From Phymatolithon calcareum (Eukaryota; Rhodophyta; Florideophyceae; Hapalidiales), in assembly GCA_977006965.1 (NCBI GenBank), contig OZ345357.1, positions 1,426,001-1,490,000 on the forward strand: a stretch of DNA of 64,000 nt, written 5' to 3'. Under the pieces are notes generated by a model that saw only the letters and a list, made by a program, of their open reading frames with translations, did no database searches and was not told the DNA's origin. Each line of letters opens with the position of its first letter. Position 1 is the stretch's first letter. Positions 43,213-54,900 of this stretch are shown here, in pieces. A program made the translations under genes and the position numbers.

Positions 43213-43902
43213 ATGTCGAACGCGCAAATTCTCTCCGCGGCAGCGGGCGCCGACGAGAACGAGCTCGCGCGCGATGAGGACTTCTCCAAGGCATTTGCGC
43301 CAGTGGTGCAACTCGCCGAGGTCGAGACGAAAACGGGCGAAGAGGACGAGGATGTGATTTTTAAAATTCGTGCAAAACTCTTCCGCTTCGCCAAGGAATC
43401 TCGTGAGTGGAAGGAGCGCGGCACGGGCGATGTGCGCCTATTGCAGCATAAGACGAACAAGAAGATTCGTCTGTTGATGCGTCGGGAGAAAACGCTCAAG
43501 ATCTGTCTTAACCAGTTTGTCAACGTCAAGGTGGAACTCAAGGAGAATGTCGGTAGCGATCGTAGCTGGGTGTGGCAGGGTGTTGATTATGCGGATGGCG
43601 AGCGTGATGATAGTTTGTTTGCTATCCGGTTTAGGGATTCTACTAATGCCGGACTGTTCAAGACGGCTTATGATGACGCCCGAAAGGTTATGGATGAGCT
43701 TTCGAAACCGAGCAAGGAGGAGGAGAAGGAGGAGAAGACAGAAGAGGAGAAGAAGGAGAATGGCGATAAGATTGAGGAGACAAAGGAGGAGGTGGTGAAG
43801 GAGGAGAGTAAGGTGGAAAATAAGGATGTGGTTAATAAGGTTGAGGATAAGGAAGAGACTAAGGATACAGAGGTCGAATCGGAGAATAAGACTGAGAAGT
43901 AA
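43213..43902 (+). CDS. RANBP1: Ran-binding protein 1
   Basis: A 229-residue intronless protein from the ATG at 43,213. One Ran-binding (RanBD/PH-like) domain spans about residues 28-165, with the hallmark FRFAKESREWKERGTGDVRLL, MRREKTLKICLNQFV and the SWVWQGVDYADGE segment. A Lys/Glu-rich, very acidic C-terminal tail follows. RanBP1 binds Ran-GTP in the cytosol and, with RanGAP, releases it from exported karyopherin complexes. Length and layout match the single-domain family. Confidence 0.93.
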   Translation: MSNAQILSAAAGADENELARDEDFSKAFAPVVQLAEVETKTGEEDEDVIFKIRAKLFRFAKESREWKERGTGDVRLLQHKTNKKIRLLMRREKTLKICLNQFVNVKVELKENVGSDRSWVWQGVDYADGERDDSLFAIRFRDSTNAGLFKTAYDDARKVMDELSKPSKEEEKEEKTEEEKKENGDKIEETKEEVVKEESKVENKDVVNKVEDKEETKDTEVESENKTEK

Positions 43903-46900
43903 CCGACGACCGGCGTAACTGACTTGCAATTTGCACAAGGACGTTCGGGTATCTCCTGTGATGAATGGTAGGATGCAATATTGTAGGTAAAGCATGCTTG
44001 CTGATAGCAATGCTGGGCGGATGTCCTTGGCGCGCACCGTGTGCCACAGGACAATTTTCAAGCTTCCAGTCGGCAATGAAATAGCTATCTATGTGCGTAA
44101 TTGAACGATAGTCAATGCAATTATCGTCGATACGTTCGTTGATGTAAACACAATTTCAACTTTGTGCTCTATCCCCATTCGACACTTGCTCCATACAGTA
44201 CGAGAAGACGAAAATACGCGGAGAATTGCAGCACGCCAAATGCCCAATTTGTCGACATATATCATAGCGATGCGCTAACCCTCTTTACTCTCGCTTTGGA
44301 TTTTTGTGACATTCCAACAGGTAGTGTCGTACTTGTCGACACAGGTTCCGGTCGAAAGATCCAACAACCGTCAACTTCCCTCATCCTCAACGATTCACGC
44401 AGCCATGCGAACGTCTTCTCGGTATGGGGGCATCTCACTGCTTGTTGCGCGCAATATCCGACAGGTCATTTGACCTGCGCGTTCAGCAACCGTCCAATTC
44501 CTCTATGCCATCATATTTCAAATCTGGGACACATTGCCAGTACTGTGCCTAAGAGGAGCCTCGTTCGACTCGTACCCATCAAGACTTAAGGCACTTGAAA
44601 TTGGGGATCAGGGCAAGGAGGAAACCTCGTGCAATTTTATCCGGAACGGATAGTACGTAAAGACGGTCTCGTATCAAGCATTAACCCCCTTGGTTCATGG
44701 CCTTCTGCACCAGCTTTTTAGTCGCCGAACTCGTACTCATGGACGGAGAGCATGATGATTCTGTGGCATTCGCATCATGACAAGCCGAATCAAGAAGCTC
44801 GGGGCTATCTCCAATCTGGCGTGCACAAACGTTCGATTCTCGCTCAGCATGAGTGAACTGCGATCTTGCATTTCCTCCGCCGCCGCGCACAAGACTCTTC
44901 TCGCATCATTCCCACGTACACCTGACCGAGTCCGGGCAGAATGGGACGCTCGAATGCATACTCGGGAATTTTTTTAATCGCATTGACTGAAGCATGCATT
45001 CTTTAGGGACCGACTGAGCTGTCAACACCAGGTTAGCCTTCGATGCCATCAGTGTTCATCTTCCCTCTCTTGTCTGGTCATCTTTATCGATTACGTGCAT
45101 CTACGACGCTAACTTCTGACTGCGGCTTTGGTCATGACGTTCGACAAGTGCTCGTTTCCTCGTGAGAGATTGGCACGGACAGTGTCCGCGGCGCTTAATT
45201 GGACCCCACATTCCGTCTGCGGCTCCTTTTGTTGTCGATCATCGGTCTAAGGGGCTGCACACACACACACACGATATACGCAGCGGAACGTACTGTTCTT
45301 GGCTCGGTCGGATTTGTGAAGACGGGCGCCATAGCCACGAGCGAGCTCAGTACTTGATGCTCAACAGGAGGTGCACGACCCAGTTCTGTGTGAGAGGTTC
45401 ATCATCGGATCGTGTGTGCGGCCGCCATGAGCGGAAACGCGAAGCACAAAATTGTGCGGCGTGGCAAGTCAACGTGCTTGTCCGATGGCGCAACTGCCAG
45501 TTCTTGAAGCATATCCGCCTGCCTTTTCTTTGTATTATTCAAAGCTGAAGCTGCACCTCCAGATTGCTAGAGCAATATCCTGGATATTCAACAAACTTCT
45601 TTGACATCTGCACGAATTTAGCCCTCCAGGTATGAACATCATGTTTACAAGTTCAAGCAGTTTTGGGCATCAGTGAGCATCTTGTTGAGAAGGAGGATCA
45701 CATGAAGTGAATGCGTCAATGTAATGGAAGGGAGTGAATACATCTCGGTATAAAGGGGTTGTGCAAATTTGCCAAAACGATTCACTTCTCCACAACTTGC
45801 CCGAAAACCTGCGCCCTCGTCACGGATAGCAGGCTCAAAGGCCACAATAGAACCAAGCCCGTCTGATAGATGTCCGTGCGGTTGTCGTTCGCGTGTAGGG
45901 GAATACGCTCTCCGAAACGGTGCACGCGGCGTCGGAATTCACGGCTGCTGTTGTGTCAAGGTCTCGTGATGCAGATAGGAGCTTCGAGGACAGTCGTGTC
46001 ACAGTGAAAGTCATGTTGCAGTGACGTTGTCTCGCATTTTTCCCCTGTGCTAAGCAGAAAGTCGGGTTTCACAGAACCTTCGTTTAATCATTCCGAATGA
46101 GGTCCAACCCTAAGGTTTGGTTCTTGTGCATATCTGGTTACCCTCTTTATCTGCCGTAGTACATATTCAGCTCACCAGGTTACGTCTTTCCACACAAATC
46201 GCAGATCATCGATAAAGCAGCTTCACATTTGCTTACTATTTTACGTTGGAGTTGGAGCAAACACACAGCGTTGAAGCCTAGTTTACTCGATGACTTGTTG
46301 TTATTTTCCAGTAGATTGTACTTTGAAATTTATTGCCTATCGTCTAAAAGCCTTTCTGAAATAAAATGGAAAAATTGACAACAGCAAATCCTGCCCTGAT
46401 CGACATGGTGTTCTTAAAAAACGCACATCATTACCCATTGCACTTGTTACTATCGCAGTGTTATCAACAACTAAGGAAACTGCCGCAGAGCACAATAGCG
46501 GATGCGATGGCTCTCTTGCATGGGGTGATTTCAGCCCTAACTTGCAATTAACGGCAAGTAGCGTGAACGAAGAGCCCATTATCCAATTTCGCTACTTTAG
46601 ATTTCATTCTATACTCGATTACGTCTCCCTTTCTTAGGGCACCACAAAGAGAGGCTTTAACACCTTTTTACGCCTCCAAAAACTATGTTCTCACGCCCCA
46701 GGCCCGAAGTTTTTCTTCCCTTCGCATCATGTTGCCTGGAACTCTCTTGACGCGACTCGACGCAACGCGGTGCTTGTTCGTGGAACTCGATCATCGAGGA
46801 TGTACCTTGTCCAAGGAGATAATAGATAAAACACAGATTATCAAAGCGCATGGTACCAGTCTACGAAAAGAATATAGGCACACTTGTTCATCCCAACGCT

Positions 46901-47143
46901 GCTCGTCGCCCCGATCTGAGACGCGGCACAAAATGTACACCATTGGAATTGTCTTTCTCTAAACCTTGACGTTGCTTCAGGCCACATGCCGCAAGCTGTA
47001 ATGCATTTCAGGAAACCTATTATCATAGCTGCACATATGATAGGCACGGTAAGTTTATCAAGCACTGTAAAATTTACTCTTGAGGCAAACTGCGTGGCCA
47101 TCTTTCCAAAACGACTGAACTGGATCGGATTGAGAACTTGACC
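43903..47143. other. Intergenic region, no supported gene
   Basis: About 3.2 kb. Short frames at 44,164-44,589 (plus), 44,681-44,890 (minus) and 45,162-45,548 (plus) have no domain or frame support. A CA microsatellite lies near 45,257-45,274. A very small spliced gene near 44,690-44,990 on the minus strand cannot be excluded. Confidence 0.5.
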
Positions 47144-47560
47144 ATGTATTCAAAGTGCGTTTTCGCTGCGTTCTTTGCCATCGTTGCCCTCTGCAGCCTG
47201 GCAAATGGCGACGCCGAATTGATCAAGAAGACACTCAAGACTGGTGACTGTTCGCAAACCGCGCAGAACGGTGATGTTCTTGAAATGCATTATTCCGGAA
47301 AACTTGCCGACGGCAGCGAGTTTGATTCGAGTTACAAACGTGACGCTCCCTTGGACGTCACTCTCGGACAGGGCATGGTTATTCGCGGGTGGGATGAGGG
47401 ACTTGTTGGTATGTGCGTTGGAGAAAAGCGCGAGCTTGTAATTCCACCGCACATGGGATATGGCAAGCAAGGCTATCCACCTGTGATTCCCGAGGATGCG
47501 ACATTGCATTTCAGTGTCGAACTTGTTAAACTCACCAAGGGGGACAATCAAGAGCTATGA
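47144..47560 (+). CDS. ER-lumenal FKBP (FKBP2/FKBP13-like)
   Basis: A 138-residue protein from the ATG at 47,144. A signal peptide (MYSKCVFAAFFAIVALCSLANG) precedes one FK506-binding peptidyl-prolyl isomerase domain: GDVLEMHYSGKLADGSEFDSS, DVTLGQGMVIRGWDEGLVGM, GEKRELVIPPHMGYG, ATLHFSVELV. The C-terminal four residues NQEL resemble a KDEL-type ER retrieval signal. The family assists folding of secretory proteins and binds FK506. Its 3' end converges with the metallo-beta-lactamase-fold gene, 179 bp away. Confidence 0.92.
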   Translation: MYSKCVFAAFFAIVALCSLANGDAELIKKTLKTGDCSQTAQNGDVLEMHYSGKLADGSEFDSSYKRDAPLDVTLGQGMVIRGWDEGLVGMCVGEKRELVIPPHMGYGKQGYPPVIPEDATLHFSVELVKLTKGDNQEL

Positions 47561-47738
47561 ATGCTAACTTAACAATTTGCACACTCCACAATTGGCAAAC
47601 AAGCCAATATCTTGAGTTCTACAGCATTAAATCTTGTTCGATTTAAGGATACGTATTTGCAGTTTCCCACACGCTTCTTAGGACTTGGCCTTATTTACAT
47701 GAGTTGATTCCAGATTCTCCACTGTTCATTCCGCACAA

Positions 47739-48731
47739 TTAAGCCGCATTCGAAACAGATTTGGCCTCATCTACCGCCCCAGCGATGCGAATCGGTTCCA
47801 AATTCGCAGCTGTGAACAAAACCTCCATATCTCCAAGATCCTTCTCTCTGTTGACCAATGTCTGAAACTCAGCAATACTGCCATTCTGCTCCAGAAAGTT
47901 AACCAATGCGCCGGACTGTTCGCCACCGGAATTATCAAATCCAACAAATCGCTTCGGTCGCAAAGCCTTGCAAAGCTCCAACGCTTCCTTCACCCCATTC
48001 ACAAGACTGTAGTTACCGAGCAGCGGGATTTTCGTATGCACCACCGGTGCAATCGCCGCGTCAATTTTTCCAGCATATCGCGCCACAAATTCACCGTCGT
48101 GATTCCCATGCGGCTCATGGTACACCGTGAGTGGTCCGAACGCGAAGACGAGCGCCAGTTGCGGCGGGCTTCCAGGTGGACCGACGATGGAGCCACGTCC
48201 GGCAGTTATTCTGACGTCGGGATGTTCACGCAGTGGGGCGGTTGTCTCGCCGTACGAGAGGGCTTTCACGTTGGTGAAGCCGAGTTTGGACAGCAGTGGG
48301 AGAGCCTGCTGCGGGGCGACGATTGGAATTGCGCGGTCGATCTTGCGCAATGTTGGCTCGTGTGCGTGGTCGGGCAGATGCTGTGTGAGCACGACGGCGT
48401 CAAACGCACCGGCTGTATGTATGCCGCGGAGCTCGGCTGGCTTGGCGGCACGGAAGAAGGACGGTGTGAAGAAAACTAGCTCTTCCTCTAGAAAAGGGTC
48501 GATGAGGAGGCGTACCGGACCGGATTGCAGGATGAAGGAATTGTTTGCCAGAGAAATGAACTGCACGTTGCGTGTGGCCGTCGTTTGCAGTGATGCTCGT
48601 GTGGCTTTTGTTGTGGATTTAAGTTTCGTGGTTTGGCTGGGGACATGTCGTGGGCTGACGCGAAGTGGAGACTTAGAAGAGATAACACGGGGACAGAAGA
48701 GCGACACAAAGGTCGCCGGGATGCGGCTCAT
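47739..48731 (-). CDS. Metallo-beta-lactamase-fold protein, probably organelle-targeted
   Basis: A 330-residue intronless protein from the ATG at 48,731. The first 50 residues are basic and hydroxylated with an early phenylalanine (MSRIPATFVSLF), like a plastid transit peptide. The core resembles UlaG-like/plant MBL-fold proteins: FILQSGPVRLLIDPFL, VVLTQHLPDHAHEPTL, GPLTVYHEPHGNHDG, GFDNSGGEQSG. The usual HxHxDH motif is varied here to QHLPDHAH (H118, D121, H122, H124), so metal binding is plausible but the substrate is unknown. It shares an upstream region of about 350 bp with the divergent DUF6940-like gene. Confidence 0.75.
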   Translation of the reverse strand: MSRIPATFVSLFCPRVISSKSPLRVSPRHVPSQTTKLKSTTKATRASLQTTATRNVQFISLANNSFILQSGPVRLLIDPFLEEELVFFTPSFFRAAKPAELRGIHTAGAFDAVVLTQHLPDHAHEPTLRKIDRAIPIVAPQQALPLLSKLGFTNVKALSYGETTAPLREHPDVRITAGRGSIVGPPGSPPQLALVFAFGPLTVYHEPHGNHDGEFVARYAGKIDAAIAPVVHTKIPLLGNYSLVNGVKEALELCKALRPKRFVGFDNSGGEQSGALVNFLEQNGSIAEFQTLVNREKDLGDMEVLFTAANLEPIRIAGAVDEAKSVSNAA

Positions 48732-49079
48732 GGTTGCTTGGTCAATGAGGAGTCTCTGGGTAAGGGGGAAACGATCGCACCTCGAGGTGCAGGATTCTGG
48801 TGGGTTGTGGTATTTGCATTACATTAATTTTTGGTTCCTCTTCATTGGACAAATAATATGTGACAAGCATGCAAAGTTGATCCATCCAATCTTTTCGAAT
48901 CGATTGGCTGAAGGTTTCTGGCATGGTTTTGACATAAATTATCACCAACTGTAGATCTGTACAGTACGGCTGCCACACACCGCGTGCGGAATTCTTCGGG
49001 TTCGCGGAGCAAAACGCACACACATATCAACCTACTGCACATTCCAGTTCCAGCTGAAGACTCAACCGGAGCGCGGTGC

Positions 49080-49802
49080 ATGGGTCGCAACAAGACGATT
49101 ATTCTCATCTCTCTCTGGATTTTGGTATTCTTTATTGTTTCTGTGTCCCGTTCCGTCCGCTCCACTGCCCATACGTCCAATTCTAAAATGTTGAAGGCAA
49201 ATGCTGTTGAGATCCCCCAAAAAAATGCCGTCAAGTATACAATCGAACTTGACGGTCGGCTGATAACCTTCCGAGAGGCCATTAAAGGCTGGAAGGAAAG
49301 TCCTGAATTTCGAGAATTTTATATCAATCTGTTAATCAATTCGCCATTCACAGCCGCATTCTGGGAAACGCCGCCTGTAAATCAGGCGTCTCTCGATCGA
49401 CCCTACGAGTTCGTCATGGTGAATAGTGCACGTCTGGCGAACGTGCGGGCTGATGCGCATGCTTTCAAGAAGCATTTTGATATGGTAGATGTTGAAGAAG
49501 ATGTGGTCGCGTTCGACAATCTGACGGGCACGGCGAGGCTTATCGCGCCCGTTCCACAGAAATCAATTGCTGGGTATGGACACTTAGTTTCATTCATGCG
49601 AACCGCTTCTTCGAAGCAACGTCACCAGTTATTGCAGAAAGTTGGGTTGGAGTTCGAAACCGCAATAGGCGAGCAACCTGTTTGGCTGTCTACTTCTGGG
49701 TTGGGAGTGTATTGGCTGCATGTCAGACTGGATGACAGACCGAAGTATTATACATTCATGCCGTACAAAAGCGTTCCTCGGCGGAATCCTAGGTCCAACT
49801 GA
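49080..49802 (+). CDS. DUF6940-like protein with N-terminal membrane anchor
   Basis: A 240-residue protein from the ATG at 49,080, chosen because it begins MGRNK directly before a span (IILISLWILVFFIVSVS). The lumenal or outer part carries FYINLLINSPFTAAFWETPP, YEFVMVNSARLANVRAD, GTARLIAPVPQ and WLSTSGLGVYWLHVRLDDRP. These match, from memory, the uncharacterised family DUF6940, seen mainly in bacteria and algae. Function unknown. The single N-terminal anchor suggests a Golgi/ER type II orientation (inference). TGTACAGTAC occurs about 120 bp upstream. Confidence 0.7.
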   Translation: MGRNKTIILISLWILVFFIVSVSRSVRSTAHTSNSKMLKANAVEIPQKNAVKYTIELDGRLITFREAIKGWKESPEFREFYINLLINSPFTAAFWETPPVNQASLDRPYEFVMVNSARLANVRADAHAFKKHFDMVDVEEDVVAFDNLTGTARLIAPVPQKSIAGYGHLVSFMRTASSKQRHQLLQKVGLEFETAIGEQPVWLSTSGLGVYWLHVRLDDRPKYYTFMPYKSVPRRNPRSN

Positions 49803-51002
49803 CAAATTGCTTTGGTCAGCGATCAATGAGGGCATCTATGAATCATTCTGGTGAAGATGGTTTCCTAAAATTCGAGCACGGTCAGCGGGACGGCAACGCA
49901 AGAGGAGCAAGTGAGTACTGTGCTGACGACAGGCATTCTACCCTTCAAGTTTTAGAACAAGAACCAAGAAACGGGCGCCGCGGGTGGCTCTGAAAGTTCC
50001 CCGTACTATTTCCCTGTGGTGGGTCTCTTACTCTATAAGTGAAGGCCACTTGTGCGGCATGAATTCTTTCGCCTGCTTCTCCGTCGCATGTCTCTCGCGT
50101 AGGCAAATGAGCCCATGTATGACATAAGACTCTTTGTTCTCTACGAGTGTAGCCCGTGGTATGCTGTGCGGCGGTCCCAACACGCCAAGCCGATTGATGT
50201 TCTAGGACTTAATTTTTGCAATATCGGTTCCACCTTGGACATTAAAGCACAGGGAGCGTAGGGAAAGTCGTAGACTTTATCGAATCTCTAACTTTCGTAG
50301 TATTGTTTTCCTACACTCTGTATATTCAAGCATTGATGAAGGGTTTATCTGAAGAGTAATTACATTCACTTTGCGAACGCTTGGTACGCACGGGTTTGGA
50401 TTTCCAGCCCCGATTGTGTTTGAAGGCTCAGGGAAAGTGAAAAGGACTGCCCGTCCCTCAGCGCTAGCACTGCGCATGGCGAATCGAATGTCCAGGCTGA
50501 ATCTTTCGTCTTTCTCGCTTCAATGAGTCTCTGAGTTGTTCCCATATGAATCTCTCTGAAAAATTAACCATTGGGATCTTGAGCCCTCATCCCGAAAGCA
50601 ACTGCTTGCTTCTACCGCACCCAATTCTAGAGATAAATAACTCTTCAATCAGCTAGCGCCCATCTCCTTCCGCGTCGAAACCAGCACTACCGCCGTCACC
50701 AGCACAAGAGATGGGGTGATTGACGGGGTCTTCACGGAAGTAGGTGTTCCTATTGCACATGCATAAAGTCTGCCGAACGAGACACTCTGTAGCGACACGA
50801 ATTGCCTTTCTGAATCAAAACCTGAATCAGACCAGAAAAGGGACTGATTCTGGCTGAAAATACAATTGGCTCATTTGTCATTACCCAATTACACAGCACT
50901 CTAAACCTGAAGAGTCTGACATCAATATCAATACCACTACCATGCAATCTCCATCATGTTCGAAAACGCATAACCTCTCTCACCTTTACTATCCATTTCC
51001 AA
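49803..51002. other. Intergenic region, nothing recognised
   Basis: About 1.2 kb with only short shadow frames. No RNA gene, repeat or domain seen. Confidence 0.5.
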
Positions 51003-51917
51003 ATGACGACCTCTCCGGTTTGCTTCACAACTCCGTTGCTCTTGCCGAGAAACCACAATTGTGCACATGATCAATTAAGTCGGCATTGCATCTACGCGGC
51101 ATCAACCAGCGAGCCAGCAGTACCTGTCTTACTTCCTCGCCCCCGCCCGCGCGCGCCTCCGCCGGTTCGACGAGTTGGCACTGGAAACTCGTTATTATTG
51201 CAGACCGAGCACTATGTAGCAGTGGACAAACCAGCAGGATTGCTAGTACACCGCACAAAACTCGACCGAACGGCACGCGAATCACGGTACGTGGTGAACG
51301 AGTTGCGGGCCGCACTTTCCGGACCAAATGGCGGTCCCATGGAGGTGTTTCCCGTGCACCGACTTGACAGATGTACAAGCGGCGTGATGCTCTTTGCACT
51401 GCATACATCTGAGAATGCGGCACGATTGCAGGCCGCATTGCAGCGTCCTGATACCAACAAGTATTACTGGACATTGGCGGCAGGGTCTGAAATGCCCGTA
51501 ACCTGGACAAATGATCATCCTCTCAAGGATCTTACAGGCGACAAACGTGTTCAACGTTCAGCGCGCACCGAATTTGAACAGCTACTATGGCTTCCGGAAG
51601 CTGACATTTCTGTTGTTCGTGCATTGCTTCGGAGCGGGAGAAGGCACCAAATTCGTCGACATTTGAGTAACAGCCGGTTCCCAATCCTTGGAGACAGTAA
51701 TTACGCGCGAGGGAAACTAAATAGATTCGTCCGTGAGAAATACAGCGTGACCCGTTGCTGCCTTCATTCAAGAAGACTAACTTTTAGTGACCCGTTTGCG
51801 GAAAAGCGAGTCACAATTGAAGCTCCGGTACCGCATGATCTCCGCACCGTGCTGAATAGATTACCAGGTTACGATCCCACGGTGCAAGATAAGATTGTGG
51901 ACCTTGGTGAGTTGTAG
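51003..51917 (+). CDS. RluA-family RNA pseudouridine synthase
   Basis: A 304-residue intronless protein from the ATG at 51,003. The N-terminal 60 residues are low-complexity with RPRPRAPPP and may be an organelle-targeting extension. The catalytic domain begins HYVAVDKPAGLLVHR. It carries the RluA motif HRLDRCTSGVMLFA with catalytic Asp122, then RTEFEQLLWLP and the RNA-contact motif LRSGRRHQIRRHL typical of the TruC/RluA group. The enzyme converts uridine to pseudouridine in tRNA or rRNA; the exact site cannot be told. It is tail to tail with ISWI, with stop codons 36 nt apart, so the two transcripts probably overlap at their 3' ends. Confidence 0.9.
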   Translation: MTTSPVCFTTPLLLPRNHNCAHDQLSRHCIYAASTSEPAVPVLLPRPRPRAPPPVRRVGTGNSLLLQTEHYVAVDKPAGLLVHRTKLDRTARESRYVVNELRAALSGPNGGPMEVFPVHRLDRCTSGVMLFALHTSENAARLQAALQRPDTNKYYWTLAAGSEMPVTWTNDHPLKDLTGDKRVQRSARTEFEQLLWLPEADISVVRALLRSGRRHQIRRHLSNSRFPILGDSNYARGKLNRFVREKYSVTRCCLHSRRLTFSDPFAEKRVTIEAPVPHDLRTVLNRLPGYDPTVQDKIVDLGEL

Positions 51918-51952
51918 CTGAGACAAAAAATGAAAGCTTTATTGAAAAACAC

Positions 51953-54900
51953 TTAGGGTTTCGATGCACTGGCGCTGGGCTTGGTGGGAAAATAAGCATT
52001 GAGCTGAGTCTGCTCAGTCTTCCGCTTCTTCTGCGGTGGCTTCGGGGGCGCGACCCGAGACTGTCCAGCCTGCTCTCGACGCCTCTGCGCCGCCTTTCGC
52101 CTGCGCTCGGCCTGCTTCTCAATCGCAGCAATCTCTTCGTTTTCCTTCTCAATGAGCCGGATAAGCGCGTCCACGCGGCGCTTCAGCTCAGCTGGTGTGC
52201 GACTCTTCAGCCACCAATCAAACCTGAATTGCCACGCCCGACGAACCTCAAGCTTGATATCATCCCATCGCCCATAGCCCAGACGCTCCGTCATGCACAC
52301 GAGCCATCGGTCCTCCTCGTCAATGAACGTTTTGGACCTGCTACCACCGTAAACGACGTCCAATTCTTTCCAAGGATCCGTGTACCGCGCAACCTTCAGC
52401 TGCAAAGCAACTTCCATATTCTTGCGTTTTTCAATTTTCTGTTCACCGTCTTCAATTGACTTCTTCACTTTTTCCCACGACTCGATGTACATGGGTCCTC
52501 GCACCCAGAAAGCTTTCGCGTACTCAATGACTTCTTCCTTCGTTTTCGACTCGCCGATTTCCTTAGCTATTTTGTCGTAGTTTGTCCGTCCATATCGTTC
52601 CATTCCGCGCACAAACGCATGATAATCACGCCGTGTCCACGAGCGATACGACTCCTCAAACAGTTTGTCACGTTCAGCCCGCACGCCTTCGTCCAAAATT
52701 GTTTCAATGTCCGGAATTTCAGGAACGTCTTTACCGTCTTTCGCAGCTTGTTCCGCCTCATCGTTGTATTTATCCACCAAGGCCCGTTCCATGGCGAATA
52801 TCTCCTTCAAGTGGGCGACATCGCACAGCATGTAGTCACCGACGGTCGGTTCTTTGCGGTACCGCAACCGCTGCTTCTTCCTCTCGGACACTGGAAGCCC
52901 GTTAGCCCCGGACCTAAGCGCTTCCCGAAAGTAAGCCGCCTCATCGTAGTTCTTAACGCGTACACGCTTCCCGACATCCAGAAAGAATGGCTTACTCGCA
53001 GCTTCCTTGTCCTTGTAATTGACGCCTTCAAAGTGAAAGATTGACTTTTCTTTTTGTTGATCCTCATGCGTGATGGTGAAATCGAGAGAATCAAGAGTAC
53101 CTCCGGACGCTTTCACTTTTTCTTCGATCTCGACGTTCATTTCCCTCGTCTTGGAGGCACCTCGCTCAAGAATGACGTCCAGGTCTTCATCCGCATATGA
53201 TTCTGCATTCGACTTGAAAAACTTATCAGCTCCGAAGCGGATCATGTCAAGCAATTCGTTCTTCTGCAGATTCTTCTTCTGCTCAGACAGTCGACCCTGC
53301 TGGATGACCAAAGTATCTAGTCGCAGCTTTGCCATAGCGGTACGCAAGATGCGTTCCTCGACAGAGTTCTCCGTAATGAGTCGGTATACATTGACAGGTT
53401 TGCGCTGACCGATACGATGAGCACGGTCCATAGCCTGGAGATCACACTGGGCATTCCAATCGCTGTCGTACAAAATAACTGTGTCCGCGGTCGCCAAATT
53501 AATACCGAGACCACCAGCACGCGTTGAGAGCAAGAAAATGAACTTATCGGACCCTTCAGAATTATAGTCGGCGATCTGTTCATCGCGCCATTCTCCGTCC
53601 GTTTGGCCATCAATTCGGCAAAACTTGTATTGTCGCATTGTGCAATAATCCTCCAAAATATCTAGTACGCGAGTCATTTGGGAAAAAATGAGAACGCGAT
53701 GCCCGTTTTGCTGAAGACGGGGCAAGAGGCGATCCAATAAGGAAAACTTGCCACAATTTTTGATGACATGATCACCGAACGGATCTAGTGAACGGTCTTC
53801 GACGCCATCGAAGAGATACGGATGGTTCACGCACTTCCGCAGTTGCATGAGAATATTAAGCAAACGGACGCGGTCTCCACCAGTTCCGTTAATGGCGTCT
53901 ATGTCCTTCTTTAGAAGGTTCCTATAGAGCTCGAGCTGCATTTCGGAAAGCTTAGTAAATAGCACAGTTTCCTTTTTCGGAGGAAGCGAGTGCTCCACTT
54001 CGCTTTTCAGTCTTCGAATCAAAAATGGTCGAAGAACGGCATGGAGTTGATTAACAATCTCCGTTTTTCGCTTCGCCTCATCGGCGTCAGTGTCAATCGT
54101 CTCGACCGAGGAAAACCAGTCGTCAAAGTCCTGAGAGCGGGAAAAGACGTCCGGGAGCAAAAAATTTAGCAGCGCCCACAGCTCATGCAAATTGTTCTGT
54201 AGTGGGGTGCCGGTAATGAGCAATCTGGCCTGAGTGTTGAACAAGCGCACGACTTGCGACAGCAGGGAGTTCTCGTTCTTGATCCTATGGGCCTCATCAA
54301 TGATGAGGTACCTCCATGAAATCTTGACAAGCGGGCCCTTTTCCTTCATCACCACCTCATATGTCGTTACGACGACGTCAAACTCGCCAATCTTAATCTG
54401 TTCAGACAGTATTTCTTTTCGTTGTTCTGCCGTCCCATGGAACCTGACCGCATGAATATCCGGACACCATCTCTTAATCTCGTTCATCCAATTCCCAAGC
54501 GTGCTCTTGGGGACAATAATGAGATGAGGACCTTTGATATCCTTGTACTGTCTCAGGAAACCGAGGAGAGAGATCGTTTGCAGGGTCTTTCCGAGTCCCA
54601 TTTCGTCAGCCAGAATACCGTTCAGACCACGCTCAAACAAACCGATAAGAAAGTTCAGACCTTCCACCTGATAGGAACGCATCTGCCCTGTAATGCACGA
54701 TGGCTGTACACTAAGACGCGTTGTTTGCGCATCTGCGAGAGCTGACCCGGCTGCTGAGGATTCCAGCATGAGACGGTCCTCCTCGGACTCAGTCATGCGA
54801 GTGCGACCGGTCTTCCCCGTCGTTTTCCCCTTAGCGCTTTCTAGAGTGATACCGGCATCGCGCAAGGAATCTGAATGAATGAAGTGACGGAACATGGGAG

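Noticed and set aside
45162-45548. 128-codon plus frame
   Set aside because: Crosses a CA microsatellite, has no domain and shows no coding-like character.
47138-47143. Upstream TTG start of the FKBP frame
   Set aside because: Eukaryotic initiation is expected at the ATG at 47,144, which begins a clean signal peptide.
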